A DNA stretch of 64,000 nt from Adiantum capillus-veneris (GCA_014529385.2 CM043944.1:167781740-167845739); one strand, 5' to 3'. Shown: positions 46,118 through 57,770, numbered from the stretch's first letter. Program-made: numbers and translations. The notes: generated from the letters alone by a model not told the origin.

Positions 46118-48500
46118 ATCCGTGTAAATATTAGACCAAATTGACATCTAGTGATGTACACTTGTCCTACAAGCCTAGTAAGTAACTTTGGACCTCTCTT
46201 TGAATTGATTTTGATCCCCTTGAGCTGTATTTGCCTCTTGGTCCTTTGGTATCCATGGTTTTTCCCCCAACTCCAATCATGATGACCTTTTGCTGCCACT
46301 TTGGGTCAGTTTGGAGTCGATTTGATTCCTTTGGTCAAGAATGATGCTTTGTGTACCTCCAAGTCGTTTTCTTGTGCCATAGGCCCAAATGAGGTTTTCT
46401 TTTGATTTCACCTAGATACATTGCTTATGGCATCTATGGGAGAGTCTTATGTGAGGTCAAAACTTGATTTTGACATCGGGCCAAATTTGGGGTTTATTAT
46501 CTATAGACCCCCTAGCACCCGATGAAATGGTCATTTGAGCTTGTGGAAATGCTCTATATAGCTATGTTATAGCTCCCTTCAAGTTTTGTTGGATTTGGTG
46601 TATCGAGTCGATCAGTACAATCACTTCTATTTTTGTTCTCTTCCGAAAAGGTTTTGCTAGCTTAGGGTTTTTCTGGACTACCTCGACCCCCTATGCATCA
46701 TCAAACAAGTTTGTTAGTAGGTTAGTAACTTACCCCTCATGTCTCATGTGAGACTGTGCAATATGGAAGTTGCTAGAAGCTGAAGAAGGTGCATGCAAGG
46801 AAGCCTTTGAGAGTCTCTCCAAAAGGTGGCAAATACAAATGAGACTATTTTTTGCCAACTAGGATTATACATACTTGGGCTTCTCGATTCACTTTCTCTC
46901 AAACACCCGAATCAGTCCTACTAGACCATGGGGTATATTATCCTTTCAAAACATTTCCCATCTGAACTCCAATTGCCCTATTTCTGAAGATTTCACCAAA
47001 TTAGGCTTCGTGGGCATAATTTAGGCCTCTGGTCATTATCGTCAAAATTGAACAAGACTTGACATGCTCGTTTGTCTCTTCTCTTTGATCATCTGGGTAT
47101 CTTCCATCTAAATTGATTTACTATTTATTCTTTATTTTTACCCTTTTATCAAGAAAATTACAAAACCATTCTAAAAATAGAAACAAGTCCAAAAATTACC
47201 TAAACACACATAAATATTATACTTTGCCACGTTTTTGGGACTACTACATTTTAGTCACTTTCTTGGCCAAAAAATGCACAAAAAGATAAAACTGTATTTT
47301 TCCCCCTCTTTTGATGATGTTTATACTATTTTCGCACACCTAGGGGTTATCATATTACATTATCTCCATTTGCTTTACTTACAAGGGCATTTCTCATGGA
47401 TTTTGTGAAAAAATTCACACAGTAACATAAAAACACTTCTAAACTGCCCTTTTTCTAGCCGATTTCATCTTCTCTGCTCTGCATTTAGAACGCCTTCCCC
47501 CTCCTAATTGGATTCCTCTAGGATGATAGTGTGTAGCCCAGGTAGTGTAGTGCATGGGTTGATAATTCGTGTCTATGCATAGCCATGATTGGCTCGACCA
47601 TGCTTGTTAGGTCAATGCATTTGAAAGCTCTATGTAATGCAAGAAAAGGATCTTTGACAAATTTCTCAAGGGATTTTGATGTCAAGGTTTCAAGCTAATG
47701 AACTCTCTTGAAGAGTAGATCGTGGAGCAATTGTGTTTGCTCTTTAATAGTTTGTGGCAAACAACCATCTGTTTCTATCATATTAGGCTGTCAAAATATT
47801 GGTTGATGTTGTTGTGGTTGTTGAAGCTTTGGCACCCATTTGTAGATCATTCTACTTTTTTTATTTCACTCTAGTCTTGCCTTTGTTATCCACTTGTAGC
47901 CCGACTTGTTTGGTTGTTTTGTTTCAGGCCGCATCTTCAGAACCCATACCCACTTGATCTTTGGTGATGGCTTTTTCTTGCTTTGTCAGGGTAGTGTGGA
48001 GTTGGTTGTGGTGATTTGCATATACTATGCTTGCTATTGTGTTCTTGGGCACCCAAATCTATTTAGGTTTTTCTTGAAGCTTAGCTTTTGGTACCCAATA
48101 CTTTTGGGTTCCTTGTATGCCTGAGTTATGAGGATAGATGTTGTGCTAAGTTGCTAGCAGTGGTGATGTGCTTGGATGTTGTTTTGTCAGCTTCAAAGCT
48201 CTTAGATATGCCTTCCATCCCTCTTTGTTTTAAGTGAATGGTACCTTTAACTATCTTCCTTAAGTGTGAATTCTAAGACTTTTCTATCCCAATCTTGAAC
48301 AGCTTTGTAGGTCCGCATCCACGAGGCTCTTAGTACAATATCTTCATTTATATGCTCGTCTAGAATGCAGTGTGTAGACAAAGAAATTTGTGCACAAAGA
48401 CATTTAGGTTGATCATGCCCAAGCTTGGAGTAAATTATTATTGCAAAGCTTTCACTTTTGCTCTACGATACTCCTAGGTTTGGGTAGTAGCCTTTTTGTA
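46118..48500 (-). other. Decayed retroelement-like sequence
   Basis: On the minus strand around 47,800-48,130 short phrases of the type WVPK recur (KSGYKWITKARLE, MIYKWVPKLQQPQQHQP), as found in linker regions of plant retroelement polyproteins. Otherwise no domain is seen. A 72-codon plus frame at 47,906-48,124 is the complement of this. Confidence 0.3.
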
Positions 48501-48968
48501 AGTAGAATAACTCACTGGCAACTGTGCTAATCCTGGAACCTATATCCTCTAAGGCCTTGACTTTGAATCCATCTTTCAATGTCACTATTATCCTCATATC
48601 CAATCCATTCAGCATCTGTCTCTACCTCATCTTCTACTAAATCTTGAGTGAAACGTAGATTACAAGTTGGAGCTTCATAGTCGCTTGAGTGTACATACAT
48701 CAAAGCTTATTTCTCTTCAAAATAAAAGCCTCCTTTCACATTAAGGTTTTGACTTTTATACCTAGGGCTTTCTAAATGACCAGTGTCTAGCTCACATACC
48801 CCTTTACAAATATCATGACAATTACAACTCATGGAATTGACTTGCTACTCTAGAATCAGGATTTACATACAGTGTAGCTACACTAGCTTGAAAAAATAAT
48901 CGAGTATAAATGTGGTGTCCGGCTTAGTGTTCAACCAGATGGATGTCCATTAAGTCAATCTGTCAACA
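48501..48968 (-). mobile_element. LTR, minus strand, matching the 25.7-kb LTR
   Basis: On the minus strand it starts TGTTGACAGATTGAC at 48,968, right after the purine tract CTAGGAAGTAGGGAA (complement of 48,969-48,983). It shares GCCGGACACCACATTT, ATGAGTTGTAATT and CCCTAGGTATAAAAG with the 25,745 LTR. The far end is uncertain. Confidence 0.55.
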
Positions 48969-50000
48969 TTCCCTACTTCCTAGATCAAGGTGAGTGCTTG
49001 GGAGAATAAAGTAAGAGTGTCTAATCTAAGTGTCAATTATGGGGCACTCTAAATGCATATAAGAAATTTGTCAAACAAAAGAATGTAGTGTGAAAGATGG
49101 ATTTGATGGGTGCTTCAATGAACAAATGTAGCACATGTGACATCAAAGGATGTCGCAGTACCTTTCACATTTTCAAGAAGGTTTTTTGATGTAATAGCTT
49201 CTACGCTCATACCTCATTGTGCTCAGTGCGTGAGTGTCTTTTGAACTTCTAAATTCACTTCACCAGACTTAAAATACATAGGCTTTGACTGTTATGCTCA
49301 CCTATACTAGCATAAGTGATACAACATAAATATGCTCACTCTCCTCTAGCTTGAGAAATATATCTAAAATAGCTATGACACTTAGACCACAAGGAATATT
49401 ACTTGAAGCTTTGGGAATAATGCCTTGCTCATTTAGTGGCTTAGCTGCCCGACCATGATTTTTATGCCATGTATTTTTAATGGCGACTTGGGCGTACTTG
49501 TTCAAGGCCAGAAATACAATTTCATAGGTTCTTGAGATTTAGGCCTCTTTCATTGTGTTGGTCTTTGGATGCCACCATTTTGTTTCTATTAGGTTGGCAT
49601 ATGTTGGCTCCTCTTGACTTGTTTGCTGCATGTCGACACTACTTTGTGAAAAAATTTCTTTGGCTGTTATAGGGGCTGATGGAGCCTTACTTTTACCTCT
49701 CATGAGAAGTAGTTTTCAATGTCACTGTGGGTTCTTTGTGATTGAGCTTCATTTAGCAATTTTGGAACCCACCTTGCCTTTGGTCCTTGTGTGATCGTCT
49801 TTTGCATTTGCTCCTTTGTTGTTGTAACTTGAAGGACACAAGGCTTCAATATACATATCTAATGATTACCGTTGTAAAATCCTTGCTTATGAAGTTGAAG
49901 ACGAGGTATCCATCTAGGGGTTATAGCACCCTGGGTTTTGGTTGGCTTTTAGTGGCTCTTGGTTGCGATTGCTTGTCTTGGGGTTAAGCCTTGTGCTACA
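48969..50000 (-). mobile_element. Internal remnant of the minus-strand LTR element
   Basis: Positions 48,985-49,160 are the inverted match of 24,848-25,030. A 67-codon minus frame at 49,302-49,505 (KNHGRAAKPLNEQGIIPKAS) has no recognised domain. Confidence 0.45.
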
Positions 50001-50503
50001 TTACTGATCTTCGTAGTTTTAGGATAGAAAAAAGAGATAGAATGAAAGAAAAAAGGCTAAAGGAAAAGATGACCTTAGAAACAAAACTACAACAAACAAA
50101 AAAATAGCTCTGGTGCAAGTAAAAGAACAAAGAAAAAATCAAGGGACCAGAAGAGTCAAAAACTGAAAAGGGTGGTTCAATTTTGGTTGATAAAGTAAAT
50201 GAGCACTTAGATTCCATGATGCAAGCCTACAAGGCAAGACTAAAGAACGATCAGACACTAGAACAAAGATTGTTAGCATATCTGCATCCAAAATCTGAAA
50301 CAAAACGGTTGGAAATGTGCAAAAGGCTCATAGAAACAGCTCAAGCTCTAATGCAGGCAAAAGTATTGAATATTTTTGAACAAGTAGTGCATGTACTTGT
50401 AAAAGAGGACAAAAGTGCACTAAAAGAAAAAAAAATGATTGAACCAACTAAACCGGGGAATGAAGGAACATTGGATGTGAGGTACAACCAATTCTTGAAG
50501 TAG
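50001..50503 (+). pseudogene. Lys/Glu-rich coiled-coil-like ORF remnant
   Basis: A charged reading leads into an open 106-codon stretch (VNEHLDSMMQAYKARLKNDQ ... LEMCKRLIETAQALMQAKVL) from 50,183 to 50,503. Heptad-like Leu spacing and Lys/Glu richness suggest a coiled coil. It resembles the 41-42 kb readings in composition only. Function unknown. Confidence 0.35.
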
Positions 50504-50974
50504 ATGAGTCGTGGCCACAATCCTTATGGGAGACTATCAGAAACCAAAAACATGGTAGTGCCATGTTGCAATCAGCACCAATCTTGGATATCTACATGGA
50601 TCATGAGATTTATACAGGGAATATATAGTCATTGTACACAGATGTAGGGACATAAGTATTCGTGGAGACCAAAATCGGAATGGTTTCCCACCTTCTTCAC
50701 TGGTAACGGCTTTGTTTTTGGTTTCTTAGATTGAGTTTTATCCATGTTTTTGTCTGCAGGTTTATCATGTGGTGAGATTTTCCACCCCATCTTCTCCAGG
50801 TTTTGGCTCATTTGACCCCATAAATGTCCTCAGAAGTTCTGCAAGAATAATGGTATATCTTAGCAGATGACATTAGTTCATGGAGTCTTTTTGTGTCCGT
50901 CATCTGTGGAATTGGACTCTATTGAGATGGCACAGCCTTAACCTGAGATTTCATCTCAAGTTCCCTATAAAAGA
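50504..50974. other. Anonymous spacer
   Basis: Lies between the charged ORF and the copia fragment. A 60-codon minus frame at 50,629-50,811 has no domain. It may be decayed flank of either neighbour. Confidence 0.3.
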
Positions 50975-52225
50975 AGGTAAAGTTTGCATAGGGATGAACG
51001 TATCCTCATAATCAATCCCATCCATTTGTGCATAACCCTTGGCCACAAGCCTTGTCTTGTATCTACTCACACTGTGTACACCCATTTGCATCCAATTGCA
51101 TTTTTCCCCCCTAGTAATAACAGCAAATCCAATGTTCCATTTGTATCAAGAGCAGCTATCTTCTCATCCATAGCTTGTCGCCATTTCTCATCTTTGATAG
51201 CATATTCAAAACAAGTGGGTTTTTTTTCTTGTGTAATCTTCACCATATATGCATAGTGATGAGCAACATAACTATCATAAGTCAACTTTTGCACATGGTT
51301 TCTTACCCTGTCAAAAGTATGTGGTCCAAGATCCTTTTCAAGTGCCTTATTCCTTGCTTGCATCCTTCTTGCACATGGAGTCTTCATAGAGGGCATGCCA
51401 AACTCTTTCAAAACTATGTGGTCCAAGATCCTTTCCAAGTGCCTTATTCCTTGCTTGCATCCTTCTTGCACCCCGCGTTTTCATAGAGGGTATGCCAAAC
51501 TCCTCATCTAAACTCTGCTTAGAACCACTATTGTCACCTAAATTTGATGACCAACACTCAAATTTGGCAGCTTAGGGGCATCATCAACATCTTCCTTTCC
51601 TTTTCTTGATATATTTGATGAGCTAGCAAGACTCTTTTGAGTCACACAATTTGCCACTCCATTGCTTTTCACCATAACTTGCACTAGGTGATCCTTGCGG
51701 TCCACTCAAAACCTGTGATTGCGCACCTATATTTTCTACTGCCACATTTTTTTTTACATCAGACCCTAAATCATCCTTCACATCAATAAACCAACTCTCC
51801 ATTTCATAAAAAACAACATCTTTGCTCACACTAACTTTATCTATGATAGGATTGTAACATTTATACCCTTTCTACTCAAGGGAATATCCAATGAGCACAC
51901 ATTTTTTTGCTTTCAAATCAAGCTTACTTCTCAACTCATCTGGAACATGCACATAACCAATAAGTCCAAACACTTTAAAATCTAATACATCTGGTTTTTC
52001 ATCACAAAACTTCTCTTTTGGTGTCATATCATGCACGGTAGCAGTAGGGGTCCAGTTCATAATATAAATACCTGTAGTAATCAACCTAATTAAAAAAAGA
52101 ACGTTCTTCTCATTTATCAACTCTCTAACAACTTTTTCTATGTGCCCATTCTTTCACTCAACAACACCATTTGTTATGGAGTATACCTACATGAAAATTT
52201 CCTTGAATTCCATGCATTTTCAAAA
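50975..52225 (-). pseudogene. Ty1/copia pol fragment: integrase C-terminus to RT N-terminus
   Basis: Read on the minus strand from 52,225: NGVVERKN-like integrase core end (with a frame break), then MINEKNVLFL, NWTPTATVHDMTPKEKF, FGLIGYVHVPDELRSKLDLK and CVLIGYSLE (integrase C-terminal 'GKR' region), SKDVVFYEMESWF, a diverged linker, then the RT start FEYAIKDEKWRQAMDEKIAA, NAIGCKWVYTV and, in another frame, RYKTRLVAKGYAQMDGIDYE. It stops before the RT active site. The linker contains a 97-bp tandem duplication. Stops and frameshifts break it. Its upstream edge meets the foldback end at 52,232. Confidence 0.85.
51318..51505. repeat. 97-bp tandem duplication inside the copia fragment
   Basis: Two copies begin TATGTGGTCCAAGATCCTTT at 51,318 and TATGTGGTCCAAGATCCTTT/C at 51,415 and run nearly identically to 'ATGCCAAACTC'. 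The few differences suggest the duplication is younger than the insertion. Confidence 0.8.
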
Positions 52226-52231
52226 AAAGTA

Positions 52232-52330
52232 TTAGGAGATTTCGGAGGTCTTTTAGAGGGCCATATTGAAGAGAGATAAAAACGCATGTCCAATGAGTAC
52301 GCTACGTAATGTAGAAAACACATGAAATAA
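52232..52330. mobile_element. One end of a second foldback element
   Basis: TTAGGAGATTTCGGAGGTC followed by TTTTAGAGGGCC, GAAGAGAGA, TCCAATGA and CTACGTAATGTAGAAAA matches the terminal arm of the 16,343-17,274 element; it is closest to the inverted right arm for about 100 bp. No opposite end was found downstream, so it is truncated. Confidence 0.7.
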
Positions 52331-53772
52331 AACCAAAAAAAACATTTTAAAATTGGTAGAATCTTGGCTTCAAAGGAAGGTAGCTTCTTCTTTTTACAGA
52401 GTTGGTTTCTTCTTTAATATGTGGACCCACTACCAACAAGAGACACTATAGCCATCAAGTACTGAGAGATAGTGACTTTACTATACATTAGAATGCTATA
52501 TTTCTTATTCCATTAAAAGCTTTCAAAACTCAATTTCCTTCCATTAGAAGGTTATCTTTCGTGTTACTTTTAGTACCATGGCTTCTTCTCTCTTCCCAAC
52601 TAATCTTCTACCATGAAGGTCATGCACTAGTATAAGCCCTATTTCCATTTCAAACTCCCTCACTACAGAGGTAATCAATGGCAAGAGCAGAGGATAAGCA
52701 AAGGTTCATGGGTTCACATGCAATCAAGAAGGAGAAAAAGGTCGTGTTAAACAAATCTTTTTTTTTTTCCATGGAAAGTGAGTGTCCTAGATTTTAAAGT
52801 GGAAGTTGGTAAAAAGAAGACTATTGAAGAGGTTTTAGTTCAACATGTTTTCACTCACTCTAATGTGATTGCTCATGGTGGTAATGTCTCAATGCTACAT
52901 CATCACAATGCAACTATAAGTGGATTCTTACAGTTAGCTTTTCCATTTTAAGATGCTTATCCTTCATTTTTTTCTCTTACATTTACCTTTTATATTTATA
53001 GATGTCAATCCTTCTTCATATGATAAATGGGAACTTGTGGAGTGCATTATAGGCCTCATCTTTGTAATCGATGCTCACATTGGTATCTTATAGTATGTGG
53101 GAAGAACTAGCAAGAGCCTTATAGATGAAGGCATATTTTTCTATGACCAATTCTCTCAACCAAAGGAATAAAAAAGGAACATAGATAAAGGTTCCTCTAC
53201 CAACCAATTGTAACTTCAGGGATTGGCCGGTTCTTGACACAACATTGAGTGAGCCATTGCGGAGTAAGCTCTATAGATGTGCAAAGGTCTCTTTGAAACT
53301 CTATACCCACTATATTGATGAAGCTTGCAAATTTATCTCCTATTTGTATATTTATTGAGGCGTTTCACTCCTACAATGTACATGTCGCTAACTCCTACAA
53401 TGTATATATCGCTAAGACTATGTTCCTCTTCAAATCCCTCGATTCTTCCTTCTGTGATAAGCTTCTTGATTGAGACTGGTATATGAGAGAGGTGGATGAC
53501 ATATGTTGTGAGATTGTACTTGACACTCTAGTTGTCAAGTATATAATTGCCACTTAGTCACTTATTATCATCTCGTTATGGTACAAGTGTTCTTCCTTCA
53601 TCGATGAGGTTGCTATGTGCCTATTGATCAAGAGTCAGCAGGTTTGGAGAACAATGATCATCAACCTTGTGACAATGATAACAATAAGGGAGATTTGCAA
53701 CTTTATCCAACTCAAGCAGGAGGAGACGGTGGAAAACGACCCCTCAAAATTTTATTTCTTGTTGGGCGGATG
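52331..53772. other. Anonymous sequence hosting the copia insertion
   Basis: Broken frames with no known domain; a T-rich run at 52,758-52,770; a small tandem duplication of 'CTCCTACAATGTA' at 53,370-53,415. The copia element at 53,778 inserted at its right edge. Confidence 0.35.
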
Positions 53773-53777
53773 CAAAG
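53773..53777. repeat. 5' target-site duplication of the copia element
   Basis: CAAAG, repeated at 57,771-57,775. Confidence 0.85.
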
Positions 53778-54004
53778 TGTTACCATATACATGTGGTAGT
53801 GATGTGTGTGAACACACTAGGACCGTCGGGGCATTTTTTCCCTCTTTAAGAGGTTATTTCCCCCGTGCATTGTATATACGCCCATCACTCTAGGGCTATC
53901 CATATTTCCGTTGCACACTAAGTAATACACTCTCAGTTGTGTGCCTTGAGCTTCCTTCATCTTCTCCAAGTTGTGTGCATTTATTTGCAAGCCTAATTCC
54001 AACA
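53778..54004 (+). repeat. 5' LTR of the copia element
   Basis: 227 bp, TGTTACC to CCAACA. 'TTGTATATACGCCC' near 53,869 may be the TATA region. Confidence 0.95.
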
Positions 54005-54006
54005 AT

Positions 54007-54018
54007 TGGTATCAGAGC
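54007..54018 (+). promoter_or_regulatory. Primer-binding site, initiator-Met tRNA
   Basis: TGGTATCAGAGC lies 2 bp after the LTR end, the classic plant copia primer site. Confidence 0.95.
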
Positions 54019-54277
54019 AGGTTGCATCCTCCCGGGCTCAGTTGCCAGCAGCTTCAGCACACACCTGCTCACTTGATTCGGGCTCATTTTGGCCTCCGTT
54101 TCCACTACAAGTAGTACTGCACAGGCTATTTTGTCATTCTGTGTAGAATTTTGTCAGTGTTGTTTTTTGCATAACAGATGCCTTACAGTCTTCTACGGTT
54201 TGTGCTATATAGCATGTGTTGTTCCCATTTTTTTCTCCTCTTTTTGGGCAATTTTCTCATCAGGTGCAGCATTTACC

Positions 54278-55304
54278 ATGGCTGACAACAACACAGATGT
54301 GTTCAAGATGTTTGCTGCAGAGGACAGATTGGATGGGGACAATTACCCTATGTGGGCTTACATGATGCAACATGTTCTTGTGTCAAAGGGCATCTGGAAT
54401 ATTGTGGAGGGCATTGATGTACGTCTTGGTTCTGAGGATACAGGCAATGATGAGGATGTGGCAGGTCTTGCTGCAAGGATTGCTGCTATTAGAGTTGTTT
54501 TTCTTACAATAGAACAATCACGTTGGGATGTAAAGGATGCGTAGGCTCATGCATTGATTGCATTGTCTATGAAGTGCACCATTGTTCCTCACATTCGTTC
54601 AGCAAAATCTGCAAAACAGGCTTGGGATATTTTGGCCGGTCTTTATGCAAGTCGCAATGAGGCTAAAATTGCTTTGTTGCACGTAAAGAGCTGGAATCAA
54701 AGATTATGCATGAGGAAGATGATATGGACACTTTCCTTGCTAGTGTCAAGGATATCAATGAGAAACTTATTTCTGTAGGTGAAGTCATTTCAAAGAGTTC
54801 CCTTGTGCATCTTGTTCTTGATGCCTTACTAGATTCTTACCAGACTTTTGCTAGTACTTGGAGACTTATGACCCAAGGAAATCCTGAAGTTGTCAAGTTT
54901 GATGCATTATGCACATTGTTGTTTCAAGAGTCACTTTCCAGAAAAACAGGACTAGACAGTGTGAAGTTGAACAGGCTTTTATTGGTTCTCAAAGAAAGGG
55001 TGGTAACAGCAATGCAGCCACTTCTTATGGTTCTGTTGCGAGTGGCAAAACTTTTGTTCCCAATGCTTCTACTGGCAGCACTTCGTCTGGCAATTCTAGT
55101 GATAAGGGCAAAAAGAAGATGCGTTGCCATTATTGTAAAGCTAATGATCACTTGATCAAGCAGTGTCCTAAAATGAAGGCAAAAGAGGCTAAGAAGAAAG
55201 AGGGTGGTTCCACTACAAATGCAGCCATTGTTGAGTCTTCTGTGAAAGGAGACTGTGTTGTTGATGTTGATGTAGAATGGGCTTTTAGTGCACAGTGCAC
55301 TTAA
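54278..55304 (+). pseudogene. Copia gag with zinc knuckle, broken
   Basis: The start ATG at 54,278 (MADNNTDVFKMFAAEDRLDG) fits the plant copia gag N-terminus, and NYPMWAYMMQHVLVSKGIW follows as expected of the retrotran_gag/UBN2-type domain. An in-frame TAG stands at 54,542, the frame shifts near 54,700 and again near 54,910. The CCHC knuckle CHYCKANDHLIKQC at 55,125-55,166 is intact (CX2CX4HX4C). Gag would package the element RNA; with these breaks no full-length product is possible. Confidence 0.9.
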
Positions 55305-56366
55305 AATCCCCTGCTATCCATGATGCATGCATGTCAGTTGCTGCAGATTCACATGTGTGGTATTTTGACAGTGGTGCTACAAAGCACATTACCTCACATC
55401 GTGAATTGTTCACCTCTCTTAATTCTGTCCCTCGTGGGAATTCAGTCACTTGTGCCAAGAATGCCTCTTATCCGGTTCAGGGAGTTGGAAATATTGTCTA
55501 AGGCAACTCCTTCACACTTGTTGATGCACTTTATGTCCCTGGGATCAAGAAGAATCTCTTGTCTGTATCCGCACTTGCTAGACTTGGACTTGTAGTCAAA
55601 TTTGTGGATGACATATGTATAGTTCATGATCTCATTTTTGGTGATGAAATTGTTGCATCTGGCCTTTCATGTCATGGGCTGTATAAGCTCACTTTGTATG
55701 ACAAGTGTGGACAAAATTTTGCAAATGCAGTTGCAGAGTCAAGAGCTATTTCAGATGCAAAAATTTCGCATGCATGTTTTGGTCATCTGAATTTTGCCAG
55801 TTTACTACGTTTGCAAAAATTTGATATGGTTGCTTCTCTACCGCCCCTTGAAGCACCTGTAAAACATGTTTGTGAAGGTTGTATTCTGGGTAAAATGCAG
55901 CATTCTAAGTTTCCAAAGGATGGTTCACTTAGGGCCACATGCAGGTTGCAGCTTGTGCATAGTGATGTTTGTGGGCCCATGCAAACTCCGTCCTTGGGCA
56001 ATTACCTATACTTTATGACTTTGATATGATTACTCCAGGCATGCATGGGTATTTCCTCTTAAAGCGAAGGCCGAAGTTTTTATGTGCTTCAAACAATTTT
56101 TGGCTATTGCTTAAAATGTATCAAAATGTACTATGGGCACCGTCCGTTCCGATCGAGGGGGGGAGTATATGTCTCATGAATTTAATACGTTTCTGGATAG
56201 TTGTGGGATAAAACACCAATGTACAATGCCTCATACACCTCAACAAAATGGTGTTGCTGAGAGGAAAAACAAGTTACTTACGGAAATGGCACAATGTATG
56301 GTCAAAAGTCAAGCTTTGCTGCATTCTTTTTGGCTTGAGCCATCATGTGTGCCACTTATGTACTAG
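55295..56366 (+). pseudogene. Copia protease and integrase, broken
   Basis: The protease active site DSGA is at 55,367-55,378 in the context WYFDSGATKHITS. A TAA at 55,499 interrupts, then LSVSALARLGLVVKF resumes. The gag-pre-integrase zinc region HACFGHLNFASLLRL ... VCEGCILGKM (about 55,765-55,900) is recognisable, followed by LQLVHSDVCGPM with the first catalytic Asp region of integrase. A frameshift near 56,020 follows, then VRSDRGGEYMSHEF and PHTPQQNGVAERKN with the remaining catalytic region. The reading ends at the deletion junction near 56,360. Confidence 0.9.
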
Positions 56367-57468
56367 CTTTGTATGGGTTGAATCAATCTCCTCGTGCTTG
56401 GTATGAGAAAGCTGACACTCATCTGGTCAAACAAGGCTTTCGTAACAATCCAACAGAAAAAGCACATTGTATGTAAAGCGTGAGGGTGATGTACTTCTCA
56501 TCATGGTTCTTTATGTAGATGATTTTTTGATCACTCGACCAAATGAGAGACATATTGTTGAATTTGAGGCTGATTTTAATGCTACTTTCAAGATGAAAGA
56601 TTTGGGGATGTTGCATCATTACTTGGGTATACAATTTAAGCAGTGTGCTGGTGGTATTGCCTTGTGTAAGAAAAGTTACATAGAGACATTACTATGTACA
56701 TTTGGACTTGAGGATTGCAAACCTATTGCCACTCCCATGAAAACAGGTTTGAAGTTGAGTCTACATGATGTTGGTGATCCTGCTGATGTCACTCTTTACC
56801 AAACTGTTGTTGGCTGCCTCATTTATGTATACAACACGAGGCCAGATATTCAGTTTGCAGTCTCACAGGTCAACAGATTTATGCATAGCCCAGGCTCTAA
56901 GCATCGGCAGGCTATCAAGAGGATTTTTTGCTACCTTAGTGGCACTTTACATCTTGGCTTGTTTTATCCCAAGGGGAGATCATTGCCACCAGACTTACAT
57001 GATTTTTCGGACTCAAATTGGGCTGGATTTTTTGACACGCAAGTGTCCACAAGTGGCTTTTGTTTCATGCTTGGAAGTTCATGTATATCATGGTTGAGCA
57101 AGAAGCAACCTACTATGGCCACTTCTAGTTGTGAGGTTGAGTACAGGGCAGTCTTCACAGCTATGGTTGAGTGTGTATGGCTTAGACGCCTTATGGCTGA
57201 TTTGGGTGTTGGACAGGACACTGCCAACACTATCTACACTGACAGTCAGAGAGAATTGGCATTTGCGAGAAACCCAATTTTTCATGCTTGCATAAAGCAC
57301 ATTGAGGTGCATTACCACTATGTCAGGGAGAGGCCCTCAACAGGAGAGATTAGCTTGGCTTATGTGCCAACACAGGACAACCTTGCAGATCTTTTCACAA
57401 AGGCATTGTCCCATGAGAAGCCTGAAGCTTTCTGCAAAGCTTTGGGCTTGCTCCCCTTTGTGGATTGA
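56358..57468 (+). pseudogene. Copia RT C-terminal part and RNase H, mostly open
   Basis: Right after the junction the reading is ALYGLNQSPRAWYEKADTHL, a hallmark that lies just before the RT active site. A one-base frame change near 56,465 leads to a 333-codon open frame: VLYVDDFLIT with the intact YVDD at 56,512-56,523, the RT thumb-like MKDLGMLHHYLGIQF and then RNase H with DSNWAGFFDTQVSTSGFC, SWLSKKQPTMATSSCEVEYR and YTDSQRELAFARNP. The frame ends at 57,468. The N-terminal half of RT is missing, so no active enzyme is expected even though this stretch is open. Confidence 0.92.
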
Positions 57469-57533
57469 TCATGTCCTCAGAGCATGGCACTTCCCTTTAC
57501 TCATGTGCCAGCTCTCGTTCACCGCATCACTCC

Positions 57534-57543
57534 AGGGGGGATT
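57534..57543 (+). promoter_or_regulatory. Polypurine tract of the copia element
   Basis: AGGGGGGATT directly precedes the 3' LTR. Confidence 0.75.
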
Positions 57544-57770
57544 TGTTACCATATACATGTGTTAGTGATGTGTGTGAACACACTAGGACCGTCGGGGAAG
57601 TTTTTCCCTCTTTAAGAGGTTTTTTCCCCCTTGCATTGTATATACGCCCATCACTCTAGGCCTATCCATCTTTCCATTGCACACTAAGTAATACACTCTC
57701 AGTTGTGTGCCTTGGGCTTCCTTCGTCTTCTCCAAGCTGTGTGCCTTTCTCTGCAACCCTAATTCCAACA
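57544..57770 (+). repeat. 3' LTR of the copia element
   Basis: 227 bp, the same length as the 5' LTR with no indels; about 15 substitutions by eye. Confidence 0.95.

Larger units (their letters stand above)
53778..57770 (+). mobile_element. Ty1/copia LTR retrotransposon, internally deleted
   Basis: A 3,993-bp element with 227-bp LTRs that start TGTTACC and end TTCCAACA, a 5-bp CAAAG target duplication, a perfect TGGTATCAGAGC primer site and a G-rich polypurine tract. The order gag, protease, integrase, RT, RNase H is the copia order. A deletion joins the integrase core directly to the last part of RT just before its active site. The LTRs differ at about 15 of 227 positions by eye (about 93% identity), so the insertion is not recent. 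It is related to but distinct from the minus-strand fragment at 50,975. Confidence 0.95.

Noticed and set aside
52680-53770. A gene beginning ATGGCAAGAGCAGAGG at 52,680
   Set aside because: The reading meets a stop after about 36 codons, and later frames show no sustained protein character.
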